A DNA stretch of 45,503 nt, taken from an uncultured Clostridia bacterium. Its GTDB lineage: Bacteria; Bacillota; Clostridia; RUG12999. The stretch is from positions 1-45,503 of the forward strand of contig CAMNSU010000013.1 in NCBI GenBank assembly GCA_946555455.1, given 5' to 3'. Position numbers and translations under genes: made by a program. The notes under the pieces are model-generated. The model was not told the DNA's origin. It searched no databases and saw nothing but the letters and a program-made list of their open reading frames with translations. Numbering within the stretch: position 1 is the stretch's first letter; every line of letters starts with the position of its first letter. This document shows, one piece after another, positions 1 to 9,286 of the stretch.

Positions 1-1128
1 CACCATCTCATAGATTTCATTCTTTACACCAAAATTATAGAGCATCATGCCTTCTTTGCTATACCCATAATCCAAAAAAGCCGCCGCCGCTTCCACATCA
101 CGGCATACCGGCGTAATTGCTGCTGCACCATATGCATAATAAGACCAATCTTTTCTGCCAAAAGAAGATTTTCGTCCCGGAACCAATGACGGATAGGTCG
201 CCGGGACTAAATCGAATCCATTTTTGCCCGCCGCAACCCATTTTCCCATGTTGCCGCCCGCTGTACCAAACGTTGCGCCGGATCGCCCTGACAGCATATT
301 GATTTCCACGCCTTCTCTGTCTGTTGCGCCAAAAAACGGATCAATCAGCCCTTCCGCATACCACTTTGCCATTTCCTCCAAAAACGCTTTATATCCGGCT
401 CTTGCAGGGCCATATACCGGCTGTCCGTCCACTTGATAATAGTCCATGGTTTCGCCCCATGCACCGACAAACGCCCCGTTGACCAACGCATCAAGGTGCA
501 GCGTCAAAGGCGCGGCACAGCCATAGCGCTGACGAAACGCTGTTAATACAGCGTACCACTCATTTATGGTCTCCGGCACTTCCAAATTGCATTGTTCCAG
601 CCAGTCGCCGCGCAGCATTAAACCGGAGGGGTAACAAAGTTCTTCTGCACCGCGGATAAAAGGAAATACATAGTAGTTTCCGGTGTCTGTCCGAACCATT
701 TTATCTATTTCGGTATTTTGCTGCAAAAACGCTTTCAGGTTGGGTGCATTGCGCGCAATGATTTCGTTCAGCGGCAGAATATACCCTTCCCGTATTGCAC
801 TTTCCGGCCCGCCCGGCACAGTATACCAACCAAATTCCACAATATCAGGATAACTCCCTGCCATTTTCAGCAAAGTAAGTTCCTGAAACGCATTATTCAG
901 TTCCCGCGGGTGAATATATTCCACTTTCACACCGGTATCTTTTTCCAATTGCTGCGCTAACTGCGTCTGTCCGAAATTATCCGCTACCGTTTTCATTCTG
1001 GCATCTACCAGCATCCAATATTTCAGGGAGGAACCGGCAGTTTCACGCTGCGACTTGCTTCCGCAGCCGCCAAGCAGCCCTACCATCGCTATTATGACTA
1101 TTGTCAGCCAAACCATGCCGCGTTTCAT
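1..1128 (-). CDS. Extracellular solute-binding lipoprotein (ABC sugar transporter), 3' end cut by the window
   Basis: Reading leftward from an ATG at 1128, the frame stays open for 376 codons to the window edge, so the C-terminus is missing. A GGAGG lies just upstream of the start. The N-terminus (MKRG, hydrophobic stretch, then LLGGC) is a lipoprotein signal peptide with a lipobox Cys near residue 23, so the mature protein should be tethered outside the membrane. The body resembles family-1 sugar-binding proteins of LplA type: KYW start, TGVKVEYIHP, and PDIVEFGWY followed by GGPESAI. It is clearly paralogous to the lipoprotein at 12042-13388. It follows the giant lyase after 21 nt, so it should be in the same operon and capture the lyase products or related sugars. 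The permease genes are not in view and may lie beyond the left edge. Confidence 0.85.
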   Translation of the reverse strand, partial: MKRGMVWLTIVIIAMVGLLGGCGSKSQRETAGSSLKYWMLVDARMKTVADNFGQTQLAQQLEKDTGVKVEYIHPRELNNAFQELTLLKMAGSYPDIVEFGWYTVPGGPESAIREGYILPLNEIIARNAPNLKAFLQQNTEIDKMVRTDTGNYYVFPFIRGAEELCYPSGLMLRGDWLEQCNLEVPETINEWYAVLTAFRQRYGCAAPLTLHLDALVNGAFVGAWGETMDYYQVDGQPVYGPARAGYKAFLEEMAKWYAEGLIDPFFGATDREGVEINMLSGRSGATFGTAGGNMGKWVAAGKNGFDLVPATYPSLVPGRKSSFGRKDWSYYAYGAAAITPVCRDVEAAAAFLDYGYSKEGMMLYNFGVKNEIYEMV

Positions 1129-1149
1129 GCCCGTTCCTCCCTTTCTTTT

Positions 1150-4100
1150 TTATGCTTCTGTTTTTTTCAAATATCGCCAAATCATCACAGCGCCTTGCGC
1201 CCGTGTTGCATTTTCCTGCGGCGCAAACAATCCGTTTTCCATGCCGCGAATCAGTTCCAAATAATCTGCTGCATCAATATAGGGTGCATACCAGCTTTCG
1301 CGGTCTACATCTGCATAATCCGCTTGATATCCCTCCGGCACAGACAGTCCTTTTCGCAAACAGGTTTCTGTCAACAGTTTCGCCATTTCCGCACGCGTGA
1401 TGTTATCATTTGGTCGGAATTGTTCTGCCTTGGCAACAATACCGCTGGAGATACCAAACTGTACCGCGCCCGCATACCAATCCTGCGCGCTAACGTCTGT
1501 GAAAGTTCCTGTATAGGATTCCTCTGTCGCTCCGGTCGCCCTTTGCAGCAATGCCAAAAATTCTGCGCGTGTGATGTTGTCGTCCGGCAGGAACAGACCT
1601 TCCGCACTTCCTTTAACAATATTTTGTTTCGCCAAATCTTCAATTTCCGTCTTTGCCCAGTGCTGCTGCACATCTATAAATCCACTTTGATGCGCCCCGC
1701 CTGACGGCGTTGGCGTTGGTGTACCGGTCGGCATATCAGTTGGCGTTACAGGGTTTGTCGGCGTCGTATTTCCGCCGCTTGTTCCGCCACTGCCTGCTCC
1801 GCCGCCCGGCGGAACAATGCCGCCTTGCGTCTTATCGCTGTTTTCATTGCCGCCGCCTTTTCCATATGGCACAAGATATCCTTCCTTGCTGCCAAACGAA
1901 ACAGCAGCGCCGTTGACCTCCATTTTTTTCACCGTTCCATTTTCGGCAATAAGCGTTTCCGGAAGCGGTTCCCGCTCTACCTGACCGGTAATTCCACCGT
2001 CTTTTTGTACGGTTCCTATCACAAGTTTGCTGCCAACCCGCTCCAGCGTGACCGTTCCTCGCCGCGCCAAACGCACGATGTCTTTCCCGTCAGCCGCAGT
2101 GCGAATATAGGTGCCGTTTTGCAGCACTGCCATTTTAACAGTTCCTGCATTATCCGTCTCCACATATGCCATTTGCGCATCTGTTGCAAAACCGCCAAAC
2201 TGTGCCGCAGAAGGGCTCTGGTTGTCTGTCTGATAATACCATCCTGTTTTTTCTGCATTTTTAAGATGCATATGAATTTCCAGCGCAGTCGCGTCTGCCG
2301 CGCAGGGAAGTTTGTTCACCGTAACTGTCGCATTCGGGTCATTCTCCGTTGGAACCAATACAGTATCAAATGTTACGGCTCCTGTCACATTTTCTTTTTG
2401 GAAATATCCGTATTTCGCCGGCACCACTTCCCCATAACTCTTATCATACCACCCTTGCTCCTCTTTTGCAAGTGCTTCTTTATCCGCACTCGCCACAATG
2501 ATATTGGCGCCGCTGGTATAATTGGAACGCAAAACATTGTTTTCGCTGTCCACCGTCAAATTTGCGCCGGGCAGCATATGCCAATTTTGTTTATATTCAT
2601 TTTCCATATATCCTGCTTCCGGCGTGATTTTATCAGATACAATCCAGAAGGACGGTTTGATAAAAGTAATCTTGCGGTTATGGGCGTATCCCGCTGTGGC
2701 AGTTGTTGTCTGACTCAGATAATTATAATTACCGCCCACCGTCCATTGATTGATTTCTCCGGTATCTTTGCCTTGCCGCTGATCTTGACCGTTGATAACC
2801 ACGGTGTTATGTCCCGTAGAAGATTTTCCCCAAATACGGTACGGGTCTGTAGCCGTATAGGTAAAGATTCCGCCGTCGTTGAGTAATATCCTGCCATATG
2901 CCGCTACGGTAATATGGTTCGCGTCGTCATGCCCGTGTTGCCCGCCGCCGCGCACATTCGTAAACAAATAAAGCGCCTTTTTGCCCCAATCGGAACGCAT
3001 AATAGAAATTTTGCTGTCCGGAAATTGCGTACTCGTCCATTCCGGCGCAATTCCCTGTGTGCCAAGCGTATCAATATAAAGCAATTCTTTATCGCCGAAC
3101 CATTGCGCGACATCGGTATAATGCGGCGACCACTGCGAATATGGTTCATCGCCATATTGAATGGATTTTCCGTCCGGCGCGAACAGTAATGCATTATAGT
3201 ATGCGCCTTTGCGGAGCCGTTCATTATATTCCGGACTCACCTCTACCCCATTCTCCCGCATAGTCGATTTAAAGCCGCGGAAACTGCCATATGCACCAAC
3301 GTTATAACTGCCTGTCGCTTCCACATATGACCCGTCCGGCAAAATATTTTCATAAATCAGCGGTTCCAAAACTGCCGTTGCCGTCTCAAACCAATTGCCG
3401 TCACCTTTCTTTGCATCCATAAATTCAGGAAACAGCAGCGATGTTTGCAGCATACTCATATATTCTGTCTGCTGCCAGTTCCCGCTGGCGGCATGGTGAT
3501 ATTTCAAACAATCCGCCATATCATAGATTGCCTTTAAAATTGCCGTATTCAACTCCGGCGTCATATACGGACTGTCCACAAACGAATCATAGCTGCGTTC
3601 CCAATTCTGCAACCGGATTGCCGAATCCAAACTGCGCATATATCCGCCGCGTTTGGCAGGTGTGGCGCTGGTTGTCCAGCCGCCGACATCCCGAATGAAA
3701 TCCGCCATGATTTGCAATGCGCCATATGCATATTTTTCATCATTTGTCAGCTTATATTCCAGCGCAACGGGAATCCAAGCCGAAAACCGTACCATTTGAT
3801 ACAGATATTCCACATCTGCATTTTCAGGGCTTCCCCAGTCGTTTTTTTCCGGCAGTCCGTTAAAGGAATAAATATATCCCGGAAAGGTATTCCAAACAGC
3901 TTCCTCCGACCACAGGGTTGTTGGTTCTTGTTGTATCATAATACGTTTTTCGCCGGCAAACGCCGGGTCTGCCTTTGCCGTGAGTACCAACCGCGCCTCT
4001 GTAATGCTGTCGGTTTCGCGCAGACTGCTGAAATCAAATTTCAGCATTGCTTTATAGGTTTCATTGCCCAAAAAGTCTCCATAAGTTTTAACCTTTAGGA

Positions 4101-7100
4101 TTTCTTCCCCGCCATAATTTGTGTTTTTATATTCTCCTGCGCGGATAGTCACATCGTCCACCGCTTCAAATGTCTGCATTTTGCCGTTGACTTTCACTTC
4201 CATGCGCGGACGCTTGTTTGGGTCGGCACAGTTCTGACTGTAAATCTGAAGTTCGCTCGCCTCATTATACCACGCAGTCAATGCATATGTCACCGGCGCG
4301 CCCGGCGTAATATCCGCCGGTTTCACTGCCGCGGACACAGTTTTGAATTCACTAGCCGCAACAAATTCACCTTGATAGAACTCACTGCTGCGCAAATGGT
4401 AAAAATCATCTATTATCATGTTAGACCAGTTGGTATCGCGGCTTCCCAGCCCAATAGAATATTTGTTTTCTTTGTCGCGCATGTAGTCCAGCAATCGTTG
4501 TTTTGCCAGCGGTAAATCGCCCGCTTTGACGGCTTCGCCGACCGCTTCCAATTTTTCATGAAACGTATAATCCAGTTTTCCCTGCACCGTCCAAGTGTTT
4601 GCCTCGCTGTCCCATACGCCGAAAAATGTGCTGTCGTCCATATGCTGCGGGTCTGTAAATACCTCGTCCGCCAAAACGGTAAATGTGAACTGTTTTTCTT
4701 GCACAGCACCGCCGTTTGATACGCGCGCCGTCACCTGAACCGTTCTATCCGGCTCTCCCGCTTTGGGGCGAATCACTCTGCCGCTTTTTCCAATCGTCTC
4801 ATGGTCGGAGGACGACCAAATAATCTCACTGCCATATGGTCCCTCTCCGGCAAAATTCAAACTCATTTTAATTTTTTCACTGTTTTCCGGTGAAATCCTG
4901 CTGAGCGTCAACAGCCCTAAATCTGCCGCCACACGTTCCTGCGGGTCGGAAAGGTTCCGTTTGACATACACGGTAATTTGTTTTTGCCGCGTTTGTTCTC
5001 CTGCCCGAATTGTCGCTGTCAACGTCACCTGTGGGTCTTCTCCAAACGTTCCGTCCGGACAGTGAACACTGCCGTCTGCACCGATTAAATCTGTGTTAGA
5101 GGATTCCCAAGTGATATCGCTGCCATAATATCCTTTTTGCAGCAAATTCAAATTACTGTCAACCGTATTGGGGGTTAAAATGTGTGTTTCCCCTGTCAGC
5201 AATTTATCCAGCGTCAGCCATTGTTCGTCCGCTGTCACCCTGTCCTCCTGCAACAGACAGCTTCGATATAATTTGATGTTGTCTATGCTGACTGTAGCGA
5301 AATTGCCTTGCTCCAGCCATGTTTTAATCAATTGAACGCCCCGCGCTTTCTTGCCGCGCGCATAGACGTTGTGCAGCAGCATTTTGTTATTCACCCACAG
5401 ACTGTAGGTTCCCTCTTCCGTATTGAAAAGCAAATTAAATTTCGCACTCAGTCCCGGCGCCTGCGCAACGTTATACCACGCCTCGGCAGAATCAGCACTG
5501 ACATTATAGTTCACCCGAATGGTTCCTGCGCCCAGCCAATTGAGTGCAAAATAGTCATAACCTGACGTTACACGAAGCTGCAAGTCTTTCGCCGCCGATT
5601 TGCGCAACGTAAATTCCAGTCCCAAAATTCCGTTATATTCCGTCTGTTCTGCGCTGAAATAGCGTGTGGCAATTGTTGAATCTTTGTTTTCATAACGCGT
5701 AATTTCTACCGAACCAAACCGCTGTTCCACCGTGCCGCCGCCTTGCACAAACTCCCACCCTGCGGCAGGTTCTGTGCCGCTGCAATCGTCCGACATTATC
5801 AGTTCGCCTATTTCCGGCATTTCATCGTCCTGCACGGCGACTACTTTTAAATCAAAGGTTTTCACTTTTGTTTCTTCGCCTGCCGCCATGGCAGCGGTCA
5901 GCCGCACCTCTTTGCTGCCGGACGCCGGACGCGTTACCGTCCCGTCCGCGGACACGGTATCCGCCGCGGAAGATTCCCAGCGTATGCTGCTGCCGAACAT
6001 TCCGGTTTGCGGAAGCGGCAAATCTTCAAACACATAGGATGCGTCCTGCCACGTCAAATGTTCCCATGTCAAATAGGTATCGTCCAACAGAATTTTATCG
6101 GCGTCTGGAATAATGGGACGATAGAATGAAATATCCTGTGTCTGTACCGCCGACATGGATTGTACCGTAAAATGATCCACATTGCTGATTTGTTCCGCCG
6201 TGAACACTGCGTCCGCCGCTTTTTCTCCGTTTATCCAAACACTGCATTTGTTCGCACGCGTGGACACCAAAACATGAATTTGTACAGGCTTCGTTATGTC
6301 CACGCCGCTTTGATAAATCTGCCATTGCGCTGCTGTGCCGAGTGCGGCGCGGGACAGCAGCCGCAAATTCCCGTTATCCAATTGCAGTTCCAGTGCACTT
6401 TGTGCGCCGCTTTTCAGCGCCACTGTCGTATTTGCCGCCAAATCCGGATGCACCAGAGTAAATTGTAGTGCATATTCGCCAGAAAACGGCGCCCTATTTG
6501 CGCTGAAATAATAGCTTTGGAGCATGCTCTGCTCTCCCATATGCACGTATATCGGCGTACCGTCTACTTGTGGAACCGTCCCGGGACGGCTTTTTTTCAA
6601 CACCTGCACGTCAAACTGTTTTTCTGCCGTTTTTGTTCCGCTTTTGATTTGTGCCGTCAGCGTCACCTGATGGGCCGTATCCTCAGAACGTGTCACGGTT
6701 CCGTCCGGCGCCACCACAGCTGGGTTCGACGACGTCCAGACAATACTGCTGCCATATTTACCTGTCTGCGGCAAAGGCAGATTCATTGTCACTGCTGAAA
6801 GCGGCTGGAATGTCACTTGTTCCGCCGTCAGCCAGCGTTCGTCATAGCCAACCTTTTCCAAATCAGGGATTTCCGGTTCATAGACCGCAAAATCATCCAC
6901 ATAATATGTATATGCATTGGCGCGCTGCACCCATGTGAGCAACTGCGCCGGTCCATCTGCCTCACTGGCACGCGTCCCGCCGTTTTCCACTACCCGCTCC
7001 CCATCAATCCACATGGAATATAAGTTATATATTGTGTTAATCAATATGGTGATTTTATGCGGGCCTTTATCGGACAGTCCGGTTTTCACCGTTTTGTTTG

Positions 7101-9273
7101 TCCCGCCAATATAGCTGGTTACGCTGCCATTTGCCAGCCACGTTGCCGCCACATAGTCCTTATCGCCCGCACCGCGGACACGGAACAACACTTCTTTATC
7201 CGCCTCGGATTTTTCCAAAGTGAATTCCAGTGCAACCACGTCTTTGCTGATTCCGGTATGGTCTTCTTTGAAATAGTACCGGAAACCGTCAGATGTTTCC
7301 TGTGCCGTACTGGTGCGCGTCACCCCAATGCGTCCGCCGCTCTGCCGGAGCGTGCCGTCTGCACCATATTTCACGATGCGCGAATCCATCTGCTCTCCCT
7401 CAAACGAATCCTGCACCAAATATCCCTCTTTCGGTACCGGCAATTCTAACACCTCTCCCGCCGGAACAACAAATGCAAACTCTTTTTGTTGCGTATAGGC
7501 GCCACTGGTGATAGCAGCCGTCATGTTAACCGGCGTATTCTCTTTTGGAATTGTTACTTGTCCTGTAGGAGAAAGAATCGACGGCGCACTGGACGTCCAA
7601 GAAATGTCACTGCCATATTCCCCTTGCTGCGGCAGCGTCAAATTTTGTGTCACTGCGTCCGCGCTTTCCTGTGTTAACATCTCCTGTTTCAGCCATACTT
7701 TGTCATACAGCGTCTTTTCCTCGTCCGGCACCATACTTTCATATACTTTTAAATCATCAAAATAGGCGGTATATGCATTTGCTTTTTGCATGTATGCATA
7801 AAACTGCGAAATGCCGCCCTGCGGCGCATACCGCAGCGCCCAGTTCGTCACCAATTTATTACCGTCCATCCACAGCGAATAGCTGTTTTGATTCGCATTG
7901 ATTAGTATTTGAAATGTGTGCGGCCCTGTCCCGCTCACGCCCGTTTTCACGTTTTTATTTGTTGTCCCCTGATAAGAGGATATTTGTCCCTCGCTCGTCC
8001 AGCAAATCGCTACTGCGTCCCGATTTTTCGGGTCTTGTATCTTAAACCAAATTTCCTGTCCGTCCACTTCCCTTTCCACGGTCACTTCTATCCCATACAC
8101 GCCCTGCGTCATGCCTGTTTTGTCCTCTTTGAAGTGATACCGGAATCCGTCAAAATTCTTCGCTCCCGTCGTATCTTTATATACGCGGGTCAGCGCCAGC
8201 TTTTCATTTTGAATCTCCAAGGTTCCTTGGTCTGTCAGCAGCGGCGCAATCCGCGTGTCTAAGGTTCCGCTGAAATCGTCCTGCACAATATAGTCTCCCA
8301 CCGGCGCCGGACCCACTACGGTCTGTGCATTCCCTTTGACCGTTAATGCAAACGTTTTTTCCTGTCTGCTTTCGCCTGACGTGATTGCCGCCGTCATGGT
8401 GACAGTCACATCGGCCCCATTTGGAACGTTCACCGTTCCATCCGGCGCAATCACATTTTCTGCACTGGACGCCCAAGAAATGTCACTGCCATATTCCCCT
8501 TGCTGCGGCAGCGTCAAATTTTGTGTCACTGCGTCCGCGCTTTCCTGTGTTAACATCTCCTGTTTCAGCCATACTTTGTCATACAGCGTCTTTTCCTCGT
8601 CCGGCACCATACTTTCATATACTTTTAAATCATCAAAATAGGCGGTATATGCATTTGCTTTTTGCATGTATGCATAAAACTGCGAAATGCCGCCCTGCGG
8701 CGCATACCGCAGCGCCCAGTTCGTCACCAATTTATTACCGTCCATCCACAGCGAATAGCTGTTTTGATTCGCATTGATTAGTATTTGAAATGTGTGCGGC
8801 CCTGTCCCGCTCACGCCCGTTTTCACGTTTTTATTTGTTGTCCCCTGATAAGAGGATATTTGTCCCTCGCTCGTCCAGCAAATCGCTACTGCGTCCCGAT
8901 TTTTCGGGTCTTGTATCTTAAACCAAATTTCCTGTCCGTCCACTTCCCTTTCCACGGTCACTTCTATCCCATACACGCCCTGCGTCATGCCTGTTTTGTC
9001 CTCTTTGAAGTGATACCGGAATCCGTCAAAATTCTTCGCTCCCGTCGTATCTTTATATACGCGGGTCAGCGCCAGCTTTTCATTTTGAATCTCCAAGGTT
9101 CCTTGGTCTGTCAGCAGCGGCGCAATCCGCGTGTCTAAGGTTCCGCTGAAATCGTCCTGCACAATATAGTCTCCCACCGGCAACAGTTGTACTGCTTGTG
9201 CGCTCACCGGACAGACCACTGCACTCAGTATCATTGTAGCCGCTGTCAGATAACTCCAAAATTTTTTACGCAT
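1150..9273 (-). CDS. Giant SLH-anchored modular polysaccharide lyase (heparinase II/III family)
   Basis: 2,707 residues from ATG 9273. This start is chosen over an upstream in-frame codon because GAGGAGG sits 7-12 nt before it and a signal peptide (MRKKFW, cleavage after AQA near 27) follows. Order: five jelly-roll-like sugar-binding modules (about 28-1440), most paired with an atrophied bacterial Ig-like domain (motif W-x-SS, then G-x-V, then LTA-x-I); a further Ig-like domain (1446-1533); an N-terminal lyase region; a DNRLRE/CBM96-like domain (1703-1803); a helical toroid (1810-2060); and a heparinase II/III beta-sandwich (2060-2380) with GQHGHDDANH near 2110 and STGHNTVV. A Gly/Pro/Thr-rich linker (2470-2525) leads to three SLH domains (2531-2707). 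Family knowledge: such enzymes cleave uronic-acid polysaccharides by beta-elimination. The exact substrate (glycosaminoglycan, alginate or pectic) cannot be read from sequence. Modules 1 and 2 are almost identical. Confidence 0.88.
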   Translation of the reverse strand: MRKKFWSYLTAATMILSAVVCPVSAQAVQLLPVGDYIVQDDFSGTLDTRIAPLLTDQGTLEIQNEKLALTRVYKDTTGAKNFDGFRYHFKEDKTGMTQGVYGIEVTVEREVDGQEIWFKIQDPKNRDAVAICWTSEGQISSYQGTTNKNVKTGVSGTGPHTFQILINANQNSYSLWMDGNKLVTNWALRYAPQGGISQFYAYMQKANAYTAYFDDLKVYESMVPDEEKTLYDKVWLKQEMLTQESADAVTQNLTLPQQGEYGSDISWASSAENVIAPDGTVNVPNGADVTVTMTAAITSGESRQEKTFALTVKGNAQTVVGPAPVGDYIVQDDFSGTLDTRIAPLLTDQGTLEIQNEKLALTRVYKDTTGAKNFDGFRYHFKEDKTGMTQGVYGIEVTVEREVDGQEIWFKIQDPKNRDAVAICWTSEGQISSYQGTTNKNVKTGVSGTGPHTFQILINANQNSYSLWMDGNKLVTNWALRYAPQGGISQFYAYMQKANAYTAYFDDLKVYESMVPDEEKTLYDKVWLKQEMLTQESADAVTQNLTLPQQGEYGSDISWTSSAPSILSPTGQVTIPKENTPVNMTAAITSGAYTQQKEFAFVVPAGEVLELPVPKEGYLVQDSFEGEQMDSRIVKYGADGTLRQSGGRIGVTRTSTAQETSDGFRYYFKEDHTGISKDVVALEFTLEKSEADKEVLFRVRGAGDKDYVAATWLANGSVTSYIGGTNKTVKTGLSDKGPHKITILINTIYNLYSMWIDGERVVENGGTRASEADGPAQLLTWVQRANAYTYYVDDFAVYEPEIPDLEKVGYDERWLTAEQVTFQPLSAVTMNLPLPQTGKYGSSIVWTSSNPAVVAPDGTVTRSEDTAHQVTLTAQIKSGTKTAEKQFDVQVLKKSRPGTVPQVDGTPIYVHMGEQSMLQSYYFSANRAPFSGEYALQFTLVHPDLAANTTVALKSGAQSALELQLDNGNLRLLSRAALGTAAQWQIYQSGVDITKPVQIHVLVSTRANKCSVWINGEKAADAVFTAEQISNVDHFTVQSMSAVQTQDISFYRPIIPDADKILLDDTYLTWEHLTWQDASYVFEDLPLPQTGMFGSSIRWESSAADTVSADGTVTRPASGSKEVRLTAAMAAGEETKVKTFDLKVVAVQDDEMPEIGELIMSDDCSGTEPAAGWEFVQGGGTVEQRFGSVEITRYENKDSTIATRYFSAEQTEYNGILGLEFTLRKSAAKDLQLRVTSGYDYFALNWLGAGTIRVNYNVSADSAEAWYNVAQAPGLSAKFNLLFNTEEGTYSLWVNNKMLLHNVYARGKKARGVQLIKTWLEQGNFATVSIDNIKLYRSCLLQEDRVTADEQWLTLDKLLTGETHILTPNTVDSNLNLLQKGYYGSDITWESSNTDLIGADGSVHCPDGTFGEDPQVTLTATIRAGEQTRQKQITVYVKRNLSDPQERVAADLGLLTLSRISPENSEKIKMSLNFAGEGPYGSEIIWSSSDHETIGKSGRVIRPKAGEPDRTVQVTARVSNGGAVQEKQFTFTVLADEVFTDPQHMDDSTFFGVWDSEANTWTVQGKLDYTFHEKLEAVGEAVKAGDLPLAKQRLLDYMRDKENKYSIGLGSRDTNWSNMIIDDFYHLRSSEFYQGEFVAASEFKTVSAAVKPADITPGAPVTYALTAWYNEASELQIYSQNCADPNKRPRMEVKVNGKMQTFEAVDDVTIRAGEYKNTNYGGEEILKVKTYGDFLGNETYKAMLKFDFSSLRETDSITEARLVLTAKADPAFAGEKRIMIQQEPTTLWSEEAVWNTFPGYIYSFNGLPEKNDWGSPENADVEYLYQMVRFSAWIPVALEYKLTNDEKYAYGALQIMADFIRDVGGWTTSATPAKRGGYMRSLDSAIRLQNWERSYDSFVDSPYMTPELNTAILKAIYDMADCLKYHHAASGNWQQTEYMSMLQTSLLFPEFMDAKKGDGNWFETATAVLEPLIYENILPDGSYVEATGSYNVGAYGSFRGFKSTMRENGVEVSPEYNERLRKGAYYNALLFAPDGKSIQYGDEPYSQWSPHYTDVAQWFGDKELLYIDTLGTQGIAPEWTSTQFPDSKISIMRSDWGKKALYLFTNVRGGGQHGHDDANHITVAAYGRILLNDGGIFTYTATDPYRIWGKSSTGHNTVVINGQDQRQGKDTGEINQWTVGGNYNYLSQTTTATAGYAHNRKITFIKPSFWIVSDKITPEAGYMENEYKQNWHMLPGANLTVDSENNVLRSNYTSGANIIVASADKEALAKEEQGWYDKSYGEVVPAKYGYFQKENVTGAVTFDTVLVPTENDPNATVTVNKLPCAADATALEIHMHLKNAEKTGWYYQTDNQSPSAAQFGGFATDAQMAYVETDNAGTVKMAVLQNGTYIRTAADGKDIVRLARRGTVTLERVGSKLVIGTVQKDGGITGQVEREPLPETLIAENGTVKKMEVNGAAVSFGSKEGYLVPYGKGGGNENSDKTQGGIVPPGGGAGSGGTSGGNTTPTNPVTPTDMPTGTPTPTPSGGAHQSGFIDVQQHWAKTEIEDLAKQNIVKGSAEGLFLPDDNITRAEFLALLQRATGATEESYTGTFTDVSAQDWYAGAVQFGISSGIVAKAEQFRPNDNITRAEMAKLLTETCLRKGLSVPEGYQADYADVDRESWYAPYIDAADYLELIRGMENGLFAPQENATRAQGAVMIWRYLKKTEA
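7586..8305 (-). repeat. Near-identical 720-bp direct repeat, copy in lyase module 2
   Basis: This segment matches 8462-9181 base for base at an offset of 876 bp. The only difference seen by eye is at 7596 versus 8472 (T versus C on the plus strand), which gives a Thr versus Ala change in the protein. It encodes one complete sugar-binding module plus the start of its Ig-like domain. Confidence 0.93.
8462..9181 (-). repeat. Near-identical 720-bp direct repeat, copy in lyase module 1
   Basis: Partner of 7586-8305. The match breaks exactly after 9181, where the signal-peptide region begins. It also breaks before 8462, inside the Ig-like domain, where the two copies diverge sharply in sequence. 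The unit period is 292 codons, so the frame is kept. Confidence 0.93.
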
Positions 9274-9286
9274 ACTTTCTCCCTCC

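Noticed and set aside
1825-2886. 353-codon plus-strand open frame
   Set aside because: It lies fully antisense to the giant lyase, has no ribosome binding site, and reads as Arg/His/Cys-rich junk typical of antisense frames in moderately GC-rich genes.
7586-9181. Insertion sequence explaining the 720-bp repeat
   Set aside because: The repeat is coding sequence in the frame of the lyase, has no terminal inverted repeats or transposase, and follows module boundaries.
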